A stretch of DNA of 64,000 nt from Chryseobacterium arthrosphaerae (lineage in GTDB: Bacteria; Bacteroidota; Bacteroidia; Flavobacteriales; Weeksellaceae). Below the pieces are notes generated by a model that saw nothing but the letters and a program-made list of their open reading frames with translations, made no database searches and had not been told where the DNA came from. The stretch is taken from contig NZ_MAYG01000001.1 in the NCBI RefSeq assembly GCF_001684965.1, positions 248,001 through 312,000 of the forward strand, given 5' to 3'. Position numbers and translations under genes: made by a program. Shown piece after piece: positions 8,584-16,279 of this stretch (the first letter of the stretch is position 1; each line of letters begins with the position of its first letter).

Positions 8584-9207
8584 TTATTGAATTGATTCAA
8601 TCGCTTTGAAGATCTTATTTTTTGAATTTTCAAAGACTTCACCTCCGAATTCTTCATTATCCAGAGAATGTATTGTGATATCATTCACGCCCATAATCCC
8701 GAAAATATGTTTCAGATAGGTGGTTTGAAAATTGATGTGGCCGTTCTTTTCATTTTCTCCGTACCCGGTATCACCCCGCGTTGAAAGGATGAAGACTTTT
8801 TTGTTTTCAAGAAGTCCTACGTAATCACCATCCGGAACTCCGGATCTGAACTTCCAGGTTTCATTGATCCGCATTACCTGGTCTATATAAGCTTTCAGCC
8901 CGGCAGGAACAGACCAGTTGTACATTGGAGTTCCGATTACATATACATCATGTTCTTTGAGTTCCTGTACCAGCTCATTGCTGAGTTGTAAAGGTTTCTG
9001 GTTTTCTTCAGTTCTGTCTTCAGGTTTTTTGAAGGCACCTGCAATCCAGGATTCATCGATATTGGGAATGGTATCCGTTCCGGTTTCCCTGTAGGTGAAA
9101 GTATCATGGGGAAATTTGGTTTTCCAGTTTTCAGCGAAAAGCCGGGTCAGTTTTCTGCTGTAAGATCTTTCACTTCTTACACTGGCATTAATAATCAGTA
9201 TTTTCAT
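8584..9207 (-). CDS. azoR: FMN-dependent NADH azoreductase-type flavoprotein
   Basis: 207 residues of the flavodoxin-like NAD(P)H oxidoreductase fold. MKILIINASVRSERSYSRKL at the N-terminus is the FMN phosphate loop, and GTPMYNWSVPAGLKAYIDQV near residue 95 is the AzoR signature. Such enzymes reduce azo compounds and quinones with NADH. It lies 61 bp downstream of a Crp/Fnr-type regulator on the same strand, a plausible local regulator. The gene symbol reflects family resemblance, not proven substrate. Confidence 0.8.
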   Translation of the reverse strand: MKILIINASVRSERSYSRKLTRLFAENWKTKFPHDTFTYRETGTDTIPNIDESWIAGAFKKPEDRTEENQKPLQLSNELVQELKEHDVYVIGTPMYNWSVPAGLKAYIDQVMRINETWKFRSGVPDGDYVGLLENKKVFILSTRGDTGYGENEKNGHINFQTTYLKHIFGIMGVNDITIHSLDNEEFGGEVFENSKNKIFKAIESIQ

Positions 9208-9268
9208 TTGTTTAAGAATTTATACCGGCAAAATTCCTGATTATTGAGTCCTGAAAAATTGATCTGGT

Positions 9269-9847
9269 TCAAGAGGATTTATTTTTTTTCCTGATCCTGC
9301 TGATAAATTCTGCGGAGATTCCCAGGTAAGAAGCAATCAGATATTGAGGCACCCTCGATGAAATATCAGGGTAAGTCTGCAGGAAATCATAATACTTCTG
9401 CTCAGCGGTGCGCATATGATTGAATACAATTCTTTTTTCAAGAGTTCCAAGATACCCTTCCAGGATTATTCTGAAATATCTTTCTAAGGATGGAATTTCT
9501 TTCAGCATTTTTTGAAAAGACTGATGGCTGATCTGTAAGAGCTTTGTCTTCTCAACAGCCTGTATATTATAAATGGAAGGCTTTTGTTTTGAAAAACTGG
9601 TGATATCTGTTGCCCACCAATGGTCAATAGCTAAAAACAGGATTTCTTCGTTCCCGTTTTCTTCATTGATGCAAAAAGCTTTTAAAACCCCTGAAATAAC
9701 ATAACTGTCATACCGGCAGGTTTCACCGTTTCTTAATAAAAAATCCCCTTTTTCCAGTGTTTTTTCTGTCCAGAAGCTTTTACATACCGCTATTTCTTCC
9801 GGACTTAACTGCACATGCTGCAGAATAGCCTTGATTAATGTTTCCAT
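9269..9847 (-). CDS. Crp/Fnr family transcriptional regulator
   Basis: 192 residues. The N-terminal half is a cyclic-nucleotide-binding-like beta roll (LEKGDFLLRNGETCRYDSYVISGVLKAF), the C-terminal part a winged helix with recognition segment VPQYLIASYLGISAEFISRIRKK. The short length and the absence of Fnr-type cysteines fit the Bacteroidota Crp-like group whose ligands are unknown. The azoreductase lies downstream on the same strand. A TATTTTTG element sits upstream at 9915-9922. Confidence 0.9.
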   Translation of the reverse strand: METLIKAILQHVQLSPEEIAVCKSFWTEKTLEKGDFLLRNGETCRYDSYVISGVLKAFCINEENGNEEILFLAIDHWWATDITSFSKQKPSIYNIQAVEKTKLLQISHQSFQKMLKEIPSLERYFRIILEGYLGTLEKRIVFNHMRTAEQKYYDFLQTYPDISSRVPQYLIASYLGISAEFISRIRKKNKSS

Positions 9848-9914
9848 TCAAAAAATAATTAAAAAGAAGAGTAAATGATCAATCTGACTGAAATTCATAT
9901 CATCAGCTCATTTA

Positions 9915-9922
9915 CAAAAATA
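9915..9922 (-). promoter_or_regulatory. -7 promoter element for the Crp-type regulator
   Basis: On the reverse strand this reads TATTTTTG (TAnnTTTG); it is 68 nt before the start at 9847. Confidence 0.55.
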
Positions 9923-9991
9923 CTTATTTTATAGAGAGTCAAAACCAAATAAATCTACGATTTTGCTGTGCTTTTATTAGGATTTATCATG

Positions 9992-9999
9992 TATCTTTG
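9992..9999 (+). promoter_or_regulatory. -7 promoter element for serine dehydratase
   Basis: TATCTTTG, an exact TAnnTTTG match, ends 25 nt before ATG 10025. The longer frame starting at 9968 would begin upstream of it. Confidence 0.7.
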
Positions 10000-10024
10000 T
10001 TTTGAGGAAAATGAAGATATATTT

Positions 10025-11443
10025 ATGGAATCAATATCGGTTTTTGAGATTATTAAAGTAGGAATAGGTCCGTCCAGTTCGCATACAATGGGCCCCTGGA
10101 ATGCAGCTGCTGCATTTATCAGAATTATAAAAAGAGAGAGGTCAATTGAAGAGGTGAAGGAGGTTTTCCTTGAATTTTTCGGTTCTTTGGCAAAAACAGG
10201 GATCGGACATGGTACAGATATCGCCGGAATGCTGGGATTGAATGGTGAAGATTTCAAGACCATTGATACTACAAAAATTGATGAGAAAATCGAGAAAATA
10301 AAAAAAGACCAGATCATCAACCTGGGCGGGGAAAAAGAAATTCCCTTCATTTATGGGTACCATTTGGTGTTGAACATGCAGAAATCCCTTGATTTCCACC
10401 CGAACGGAATGATCTTCAGAGCCGTATTTGAAGACGGAACAGAACTCGTTCAGGATTTTTATTCCGTAGGTGGCGGATTTATTGCGAGCCAGGAGAAAAA
10501 TTCTATTCAGAAGCAATGTGTACGTACTCTGTACCCATGTCATAAATCTTCAGATATTGTAAAGTACTGTCAGAAATTAGGTTTCAGCAGAATTTCAGAT
10601 CTGATCCTGATCAACGAAGAGAGCTGGAGGTCTCAGGAAGAAACCAGAGAGGAAGCTTTATATATCTGGAAGCAGATCAAAGAATGTGTTTATAAAGGAG
10701 TCAATAAAGAAGGGGTTCTTCCGGGAGGTCTCAATGTTACGAGAAGGGCAGCCGGAATCAACAGAAAGCTGTTAGGTGATAAAATTTATAAAAATAAAGA
10801 CGAATGGTTTCAACAGGTTGTTGATGCTGAAGAAAACTTTACCAATATCAACAAATGGATTGCCTGTTTTGCGTTGGCTGTGAATGAAGAGAACGCAAGT
10901 TTCGGAAGAATCATTACGGCGCCTACTAATGGGGCTAGTGGAGTAATTCCGGCTGTTTTGATGTACGCTCAGGCATTCACGCCATTTACCAGTGAAGACG
11001 ATATTGTAAGGTTTTTGCTTGTTGCGGGTGAAATTGGAACGTTATTCAAGAAAAATGCAACGATTTCCGCAGCGATGGGAGGATGTCAGGCAGAGATCGG
11101 TGTATCTTCTGCAATGGCGGCGGCCGGTCTTACGGAAATTTTAGGAGGAAGCGTAGGGCAGGTGCTGATGGCGGCAGAAATTGCAATGGAACATCACCTG
11201 GGACTAACCTGTGATCCTATTAAAGGACTTGTACAGATCCCGTGTATTGAAAGAAATACAATGGGTGCGATGAAAGCCATTACCGCTGCAAATATCGCTT
11301 TGGAAAGTGATCCTACAAAAGCAAAAGTAACCCTGGATGAGGTGATTCAGACCATGTGGGAAACCGCACAGTCTATGAGTGACCGTTTTAAAGAAACTTC
11401 TGAAGGCGGGTTGGCAATTGCGGTGAACGTTCCGGAATGTTAA
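10025..11443 (+). CDS. sdaA: L-serine ammonia-lyase, iron-sulfur, single chain
   Basis: 472 residues from ATG 10025. Converts L-serine to pyruvate and ammonia. The N-terminal beta domain starts with SVFEIIKVGIGPSSSHTMGPW, the standard opening of the family. The C-terminal catalytic domain contains ITAPTNGASGVIPAV near residue 300. GGCQAEIG, LTCDPIKGLVQIPCIERN supply the cysteines expected to bind the [4Fe-4S] cluster. Fused alpha and beta domains match the Escherichia coli SdaA/SdaB type. Monocistronic, ended by the terminator at 11468-11500. Confidence 0.95.
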   Translation: MESISVFEIIKVGIGPSSSHTMGPWNAAAAFIRIIKRERSIEEVKEVFLEFFGSLAKTGIGHGTDIAGMLGLNGEDFKTIDTTKIDEKIEKIKKDQIINLGGEKEIPFIYGYHLVLNMQKSLDFHPNGMIFRAVFEDGTELVQDFYSVGGGFIASQEKNSIQKQCVRTLYPCHKSSDIVKYCQKLGFSRISDLILINEESWRSQEETREEALYIWKQIKECVYKGVNKEGVLPGGLNVTRRAAGINRKLLGDKIYKNKDEWFQQVVDAEENFTNINKWIACFALAVNEENASFGRIITAPTNGASGVIPAVLMYAQAFTPFTSEDDIVRFLLVAGEIGTLFKKNATISAAMGGCQAEIGVSSAMAAAGLTEILGGSVGQVLMAAEIAMEHHLGLTCDPIKGLVQIPCIERNTMGAMKAITAANIALESDPTKAKVTLDEVIQTMWETAQSMSDRFKETSEGGLAIAVNVPEC

Positions 11444-11467
11444 TGGTAACCAATGTTTTGAAAATAT

Positions 11468-11500
11468 AAAATCCTTAGGTTTTTTCCTAAGGATTTTTTT
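11468..11500. terminator. Bidirectional terminator between sdaA and serine hydrolase gene
   Basis: Stem AAAATCCTTAGG / CCTAAGGATTTT with a T6 loop and T tracts on both strands; the flanking genes converge. Confidence 0.9.
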
Positions 11501-11541
11501 ATGTTGTAAATTTTCAGGGTGTTAACAGTGTAGTAAGCTTA

Positions 11542-13176
11542 TTACTTTTTATTGAATAAGTAGGTTTTTCCGCCCTGAGTAAGTTTTAGCTGGTTACTTT
11601 CCGGGATGAATTCCAGCTTCAGGCCTGCCTTGTCAAATGTAAACTGATCTTTTTCTGCAGGTGTCAGGAGAAACTCAGCCTGATTGGTTCCCTGGGCGTA
11701 TAATGTTTCATCTCTTACAAATACTTTTAAGCCAAGACAAATATCTTTTGAAGTATAGTCTCCGGCATATTTTTCCAGTTCAGGTGCCGGAGCTTTAGCC
11801 TTACCGAATACAGGATATTTATATTCTCTGTCGTAGATCAGGTTCAAAAGGGCAACATAGAAACTGTTGTGATTGAATTTTTCTCCGTTGATGGTAACGG
11901 CATAAGACAGCTGATCTGTCGGCTCAAAACCCACTGTGGAATGACTTCCTGCAGTATCACCTCCATGTCCGTATAAGGTGATATTATAAAAAGGCATTTT
12001 CATAATTCCGGAACCGAACAACTTTTCATTTTTATTGGAAATCATCATATCGAGCGTGCTCTTCTGGATAAATTTTCCGTTGAAAAAAGCATTGATAAAA
12101 ATATTAAGATCTTCAGGGGTAGAAGTGATATCTCCCAGTCCGATACAGTTTTCAAAATTAAAATCTCTGGCTTCACTCCAGACGTTATTTTTTAATTCAT
12201 AGGATTTGAATACATTTTCCTGACGGTCAAGTGCAGAAAAAGTGTTTGGCATCGGGGCTTTTGCCAGAATATTTTCTTTTAGGATCTGGTGGTAAGGCTG
12301 CTTATATATTTTTTCCAGAATTCTGCTCAGGAGGTAATAGGCTGAATTGGAATACCTCATTTTTTCTCCCGGTTTTGTGCTTACTTTCTGTTTTTTGATC
12401 GCTGCGATGATTGCTGCATCACCCACAGGTTTATCAAAAAGCCAGTTATTTTCTTTATTTCCTACATAATCACCCAATCCGCTGGTATGGTTCAGCATAT
12501 GCTGAATGGTTATTTTCCTGGCATTGGGAATGTCGGGATAAAATTTTGAAAGCGGATCGGCAAGGTTGAGTTTCCCTTTTTCTACAAGCTGTAAAAGCAT
12601 TACCGCAGTAATAAGTTTACTGATAGAACCTATCTGGTAACCCGTATTTTTATTATAGTTTACATTGGGTAAAAGCTGCTGGCCAAAATCTTTATGATAC
12701 ACCTCTGATCCGTTTCTGAACAGGGAAATACTTCCGATGACCTGATTGTTCTGAACCATATAATTTAAAAAATCATCGATTCTCTGCGTATTAACCGCTT
12801 TATCTTTGAGATAGGGAATAGCTGAGCTTTCGGGTTGGGCATTCCTGTAAAGGTTGAGTGCCATTGTTTTTTCGTTTTGAAGAAAATCTCCTTCAAAATG
12901 GTCTGTTTTATAGGTGCCTTTATATCCGGCTCTTAGGGTCTGTATATCAAAAGTGAGCTCGTTATTGTCGAATTTGATGTTGTCTGCAGGAAATTCCCTG
13001 GAGCTTTGACTGGGGCTTACTAAGGCTGCAGTATAGCCTTTTGTTTTTTTGGATATTGTAACGATAACAGGTAGTTTCATGGCCTGAGTGTCCAGTTCGC
13101 CGTTCCAGGTTCCTTCAATTTGGGCGTGACAAAGATGTGCCAGGAAAACCAGCACTAAAAATAATTTATTTTTCAT
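11542..13176 (-). CDS. Secreted beta-lactamase-fold serine hydrolase
   Basis: 544 residues with signal peptide MKNKLFLVLVFLAHLCHAQ. After an N-terminal beta domain of about 110 residues comes a class C beta-lactamase/penicillin-binding-like domain: the SxxK motif is SISK near residue 182, the YxN motif is YSN near 272, and the KTG-equivalent is HGG in LYGHGGDTAG near 396. A C-terminal lipocalin-like extension follows. Such proteins act as D-amino-acid or peptide hydrolases or esterases; substrate is unknown. It is the third gene of an operon with a YIP1-like membrane protein and a DUF2089 regulator. Confidence 0.85.
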   Translation of the reverse strand: MKNKLFLVLVFLAHLCHAQIEGTWNGELDTQAMKLPVIVTISKKTKGYTAALVSPSQSSREFPADNIKFDNNELTFDIQTLRAGYKGTYKTDHFEGDFLQNEKTMALNLYRNAQPESSAIPYLKDKAVNTQRIDDFLNYMVQNNQVIGSISLFRNGSEVYHKDFGQQLLPNVNYNKNTGYQIGSISKLITAVMLLQLVEKGKLNLADPLSKFYPDIPNARKITIQHMLNHTSGLGDYVGNKENNWLFDKPVGDAAIIAAIKKQKVSTKPGEKMRYSNSAYYLLSRILEKIYKQPYHQILKENILAKAPMPNTFSALDRQENVFKSYELKNNVWSEARDFNFENCIGLGDITSTPEDLNIFINAFFNGKFIQKSTLDMMISNKNEKLFGSGIMKMPFYNITLYGHGGDTAGSHSTVGFEPTDQLSYAVTINGEKFNHNSFYVALLNLIYDREYKYPVFGKAKAPAPELEKYAGDYTSKDICLGLKVFVRDETLYAQGTNQAEFLLTPAEKDQFTFDKAGLKLEFIPESNQLKLTQGGKTYLFNKK

Positions 13177-13181
13177 GGTAT

Positions 13182-13763
13182 TTAAATGAATTTAGACATA
13201 ATGATCTGGCAGATGAGGGTGGAAACTATTGAGACCACTGCAAAGAGTACAATATGCTGCCATTTTTTAAGGTTGGTTGCTGTTTTAAAACCGTTGTAAA
13301 AGATAACGATGCTGTATGTCAGCAGAACGATACTGAATAAAGCCATTCCCATCATAATAGCAGTGTCCGGCAGCGGAACAGAATCGGTGGGATGGGCAGC
13401 ATAACTGATCATCCTTTGTCTGGCTTCCTGTATAAAGGAGATTTTTTCCGTACACTGCAGAACAACCAATACCAGCTGTGAAATCAGAACAGTATTGATG
13501 ATATCGATCATTCTGGTTTTATTATTTATAATTTTCCCCAATATATAAAGGATGATGATCGCAAGAGTAAAGCTGGCGAGAGTAGACAGGGCTACAGCCT
13601 GGAGAGAAACCTGATCTACCTTATTGACCTTGTAGATACTGCTGAAAGTAGTTCCGGTCCAGTATCCTGCGGCAATAGCAATAATTACGGTAAGAATTCC
13701 GGCAAGGAGAAGAAGTTTCTCATCAAATCTTTCAAATGGATTAAAAATGGTTTTCCAGTTCAT
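13182..13763 (-). CDS. YIP1-like multi-pass membrane protein
   Basis: 193 residues with about five hydrophobic helices (LLLLAGILTVIIAIAAGYW, LASFTLAIIILYILGK, VLISQLVLVVLQC, MGMALFSIVLLTYSIVIF, IVLFAVVSIVSTLICQI). The pattern fits the YIP1 family of small membrane proteins. Function is not known. It starts 18 bp after the DUF2089 gene and ends 5 bp before the serine hydrolase gene, so it is co-transcribed with both. Confidence 0.7.
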   Translation of the reverse strand: MNWKTIFNPFERFDEKLLLLAGILTVIIAIAAGYWTGTTFSSIYKVNKVDQVSLQAVALSTLASFTLAIIILYILGKIINNKTRMIDIINTVLISQLVLVVLQCTEKISFIQEARQRMISYAAHPTDSVPLPDTAIMMGMALFSIVLLTYSIVIFYNGFKTATNLKKWQHIVLFAVVSIVSTLICQIIMSKFI

Positions 13764-13781
13764 GGTAATGAGTTTTACAGG

Positions 13782-14048
13782 TTATTTTTTCAGCTGTTCG
13801 ATTTTAGTGATAAGGTCATCCATTTTATTTCTCATAGTGGGATAAGAAAGGCCTGCCTGCTTGGCCATTTCTTTAATGCTTCCGCTGGAGAGGAAAAAAT
13901 TGAGAACAAAATCCTGCTCTTCGCGATTCAGTTTAAGGAGTACAGGCAGTTCATAATCACCACTTACTTCTGTTTTACAGCTCGGGCATTTCATCTGGCT
14001 TACATTAAGCGTATGATCACAACTTGGGCAGACAATAGGTAGCTTCAT
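13782..14048 (-). CDS. DUF2089 family zinc-ribbon/HTH protein
   Basis: 88 residues. The N-terminus has two CPSC knuckles (CPSCDHTLNVSQMKCPSC) forming a zinc ribbon. The C-terminal half looks like a helix-turn-helix with a short coiled tail (SGSIKEMAKQAGLSYPTMRNKMDDLI). This matches DUF2089. As the first gene of the operon it is a likely local regulator of the YIP1-like and serine hydrolase genes, which is inference. A TACTTTCG -7-like element is 14 nt upstream of the start. Confidence 0.85.
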   Translation of the reverse strand: MKLPIVCPSCDHTLNVSQMKCPSCKTEVSGDYELPVLLKLNREEQDFVLNFFLSSGSIKEMAKQAGLSYPTMRNKMDDLITKIEQLKK

Positions 14049-14062
14049 GAATTATTTTTTTA

Positions 14063-14070
14063 CGAAAGTA
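14063..14070 (-). promoter_or_regulatory. -7-like promoter element (TACTTTCG)
   Basis: On the reverse strand this reads TACTTTCG, the TAnnTTTG pattern with C for T at position 7. It is 14 nt before the DUF2089 start. Confidence 0.5.
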
Positions 14071-14258
14071 ATACTTTTTTTTAATAAAGTTAAAATATTT
14101 TTTAATTTTATTAAAAATTGATTCAATGAAAAGAAATGGGAAGGGAGAAGTTAAGTGGAATACTGAAAGGGAATATAATCGTTGTTGAGTAACCGTCCCG
14201 GCAAAAATTCCTGAATTTTACCACTTTATCGGAGGTGTAGAATTTTTAGCTGAAAATA

Positions 14259-14309
14259 AAACCGGAAGAAAAAATCTGAATCGTCATTTCAGTTCGTTTC
14301 TTCCGGTTT
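14259..14309 (-). terminator. Terminator of tyrA
   Basis: A 13-bp perfect stem (AAACCGGAAGAAA / TTTCTTCCGGTTT) around a 25-nt loop that contains its own short stem. On the reverse strand it is followed by TTTTATTTT. It ends the tyrA transcript 20 nt after its stop codon. Confidence 0.75.
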
Positions 14310-14328
14310 GAGCTTATGCGGGATTTTT

Positions 14329-15171
14329 TTATCTTAAAATTCCTCTGATCCTGTTGGCATTCGTGATCAGCTCTTCAAGATATTCATAGTTCTCTTTTTC
14401 CAGAGCAGACTTGAATTTTCTGAGCTGGGAAATATGCTCATTCAAAACATCCAGCACATTTTCTTTATTCTGCTTAAAGATCGGTACCCACATTTCGGGA
14501 TGGGATTTGGCAAGACGTACGGTACTTGAAAAACCGGAACTGGCAAGCTGGAATATCGTTTCTTCCTCACGTTCCTTTTCCAGTACGGTATTGGCAAGGG
14601 CGTAAGAAGTAATATGGGAGATATGTGAAATATAAGCGGTATGGATATCATGATCCTGTGCATTCATGTAAATCATATGCATATCCAAAGCTTCAACGAT
14701 TTTTTCAACGGTCTGTAAGGCATCTTCGGCAGATTCTTCTTTATTACAGATCACTCCTGCTTTTCCTGAGAAACTTTCGGCAACAACAGACTGCGGACCA
14801 CTGTTTTCCGTACCCCACATCGGGTGAAAGGCTACAAACCTTGATCTTTTCGGATGGTCTTTTACTGCATTCACAATTCCTGCTTTGGTAGAGCCTGCAT
14901 CCATAACGGTCTGGTGATCTGAGATAAGGTCCAGCACTCCCGGAAGTATTTTTCTCGCTGCATCTACCGGAATGGCAATGATGACTACATCCGCATTTTT
15001 TACCCCCTGTTCAAGGTCTGCTCCTGCATCAATGATTTTCATTTCCAGGGCTTTACTGATATGCTGCTGATTGTTATCAATTCCATAGATGAAGTGTGCT
15101 ATTCCTTTCTCTTTTAACTTCAAAGCCATCGAACCTCCGATCAATCCTGTTCCTATAATACTTATTTTCAT
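14329..15171 (-). CDS. tyrA: Prephenate dehydrogenase
   Basis: 280 residues. Converts prephenate to 4-hydroxyphenylpyruvate in tyrosine synthesis, using NAD(P)+. The N-terminal Rossmann fold starts with MKISIIGTGLIGGSMALKLK. AGSTKAGIV near residue 91 and the HPMWGTENSGP block near 117 are typical of the TyrA family, and the helical C-terminal half carries TAYISHISHITSYALA near 178. There is no chorismate mutase or ACT domain. It is preceded by a Tyr-rich leader peptide and a terminator, so attenuation by tyrosyl-tRNA supply is expected. Confidence 0.93.
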   Translation of the reverse strand: MKISIIGTGLIGGSMALKLKEKGIAHFIYGIDNNQQHISKALEMKIIDAGADLEQGVKNADVVIIAIPVDAARKILPGVLDLISDHQTVMDAGSTKAGIVNAVKDHPKRSRFVAFHPMWGTENSGPQSVVAESFSGKAGVICNKEESAEDALQTVEKIVEALDMHMIYMNAQDHDIHTAYISHISHITSYALANTVLEKEREEETIFQLASSGFSSTVRLAKSHPEMWVPIFKQNKENVLDVLNEHISQLRKFKSALEKENYEYLEELITNANRIRGILR

Positions 15172-15195
15172 CTTTAAATCTTTTTGTAAATAAAA

Positions 15196-15220
15196 AAAAC
15201 CTCGTCAAGGACGAGGTTTT
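15196..15220 (-). terminator. Attenuator terminator upstream of tyrA
   Basis: On the reverse strand, stem AAAACCTCGTC / GACGAGGTTTT with loop CTT, followed by eight T residues, ends 20-25 nt before the tyrA start codon. A strong intrinsic terminator directly before a biosynthetic gene and directly after a Tyr-codon leader is the signature of attenuation. An upstream segment around the leader stop codon (15241-15248, GGGATAGG) can pair with CCTCGTCC of the terminator (6 of 8 positions), a candidate antiterminator. Confidence 0.85.
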
Positions 15221-15241
15221 AAGTTATGTTCATAAGAATCC

Positions 15242-15298
15242 CTATCCCAGTTCTGAGTTAAAAATTCCGTAATAATATGTTCTGTTATTAAAATTCAC
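15242..15298 (-). CDS. Tyr-rich leader peptide of tyrA
   Basis: An 18-codon frame starting with GTG and ending in TAG: MNFNNRTYYYGIFNSELG. It contains three consecutive Tyr codons (TAT TAT TAC) and two Phe codons. It lies between a TACCTTCG -7-like element (ending 5 nt before the GTG) and the terminator before tyrA. Known leader peptides of attenuated operons are rich in the end product, and tyrosine is the product here. The short distance to the promoter suggests a leaderless mRNA. The GTG start is inferred from position; no in-frame ATG exists. Confidence 0.75.
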   Translation of the reverse strand: MNFNNRTYYYGIFNSELG

Positions 15299-15302
15299 GA
15301 GG

Positions 15303-15310
15303 CGAAGGTA
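15303..15310 (-). promoter_or_regulatory. -7-like promoter element of the tyrA leader
   Basis: On the reverse strand this reads TACCTTCG, a one-base variant of TAnnTTTG, ending 5 nt before the leader GTG. No clear -33 TTG is visible. Confidence 0.5.
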
Positions 15311-15431
15311 TAAAATTTTTTTTAAAGTTGATGTATTTTTATGATTTCTTCCTGATCTGAACCGGGAGGTCAACAGTCTGCCTTCCGTTGCTGCCGGAGC
15401 ATTGCAACAGAACTTTTTGCCTGTAACAAAG

Positions 15432-16031
15432 CTATTTTTTTGCAGTTGTAGTGGTTTTCCTTCTTTTAATGTGTCCCGGATATGCGCAACCTGACTTTAT
15501 TATGGTTTGACGACGTCCGAACCTGCTTAAGGCAAAGGTTTCAGATAAATAAGAAAGCCTTTCCGGTACTTTTATCATTTCTAGCTGCATATCATCATAG
15601 CTTTTTTCACCCAGGCCTGTAAGTTCTATTTTGGTTTTTTCACCGGGAAACTCCTTGGGATTGTAAAGTTCTGCGGTTATTTTTCCTTTGATCAGAATGC
15701 CTTTAAGCCATCCGTTTTCCTGCTTTTCTCCCTGTCTGATCAGGTGATAGGTACCGTAAATACTGTCATTCTCTTTACCTTCCTGAAAGATGAGCCCGAA
15801 TTGCCATAATGGAACATAAGTTTCATAACTAGAATATGTCCAGAATCCCTTTATGGAATCTTTGATTTTCTGGTGATAAAGCTCATCCATATAAGTCTGT
15901 ATGGCGATACTGTCACGGCTGTCAATCTCCTGCATGAGAGTACTTTTATGACCCTTCCTGCACGAAAGCAGAGAAGCTGTGCAGAATACGAAGAGGGTAA
16001 AGCAGATGGAATATTGTTTTTTGATCATCAT
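15432..16031 (-). CDS. Predicted lipoprotein of unknown function
   Basis: About 199 residues from ATG 16031 (MMIKKQYSICFTLF...), the start that gives a lipoprotein signal with lipobox LLSC around residues 21-24. The mature part is a soluble, beta-rich domain (KGFWTYSSYETYVPLWQFGLIF, KGILIKGKITAELYNP) with a basic tail. I do not recognise a family. It begins 8 nt after the end of a frameshifted small lipoprotein gene, with which it would form an operon. An earlier in-frame ATG at 16061 would spoil the signal peptide. Confidence 0.65.
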   Translation of the reverse strand: MMIKKQYSICFTLFVFCTASLLSCRKGHKSTLMQEIDSRDSIAIQTYMDELYHQKIKDSIKGFWTYSSYETYVPLWQFGLIFQEGKENDSIYGTYHLIRQGEKQENGWLKGILIKGKITAELYNPKEFPGEKTKIELTGLGEKSYDDMQLEMIKVPERLSYLSETFALSRFGRRQTIIKSGCAYPGHIKRRKTTTTAKK

Positions 16032-16038
16032 ATTCTTT

Positions 16039-16264
16039 TTAAAAACGACTATAAGTTTCAATTCTACTTTTATAATACTGAAAGCTTTTTCCTATGGAAT
16101 TACCCGTTAAAGCATACCTGTCAAAATCAACTGTTATTTTGCCAACAAGGGATGAAACTGTCTTTTCAGGAACCGTATTCCGGAACCTGTTTTTTCTCCT
16201 GGCAGTTAATCAATACAGATATCAATAGAATCAGAAAGCTTTTATTTTTTATGTTTGAGACCAT
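16039..16264 (-). pseudogene. Frameshifted small lipoprotein gene
   Basis: From ATG 16264 the frame encodes a lipoprotein signal (SFLILLISVLINC) and stops at 16166 after 32 residues. One base away, a second open frame continues with VPEKTVSSLVGKITVDFD and ends YYKSRIETYSRF at the stop at 16039. Together they would give about 74 residues with one extra base. The second stop lies 8 nt before the next lipoprotein start, normal operon spacing, which argues that both halves once formed one gene. Either a real frameshift mutation, a sequencing error or a short lipopeptide. Confidence 0.5.
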
Positions 16265-16279
16265 GGCTAATCAGTTTTG

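Noticed and set aside
9955..10543. Reverse frames inside sdaA
   Set aside because: Antisense to a full-length conserved enzyme with its own promoter and terminator.
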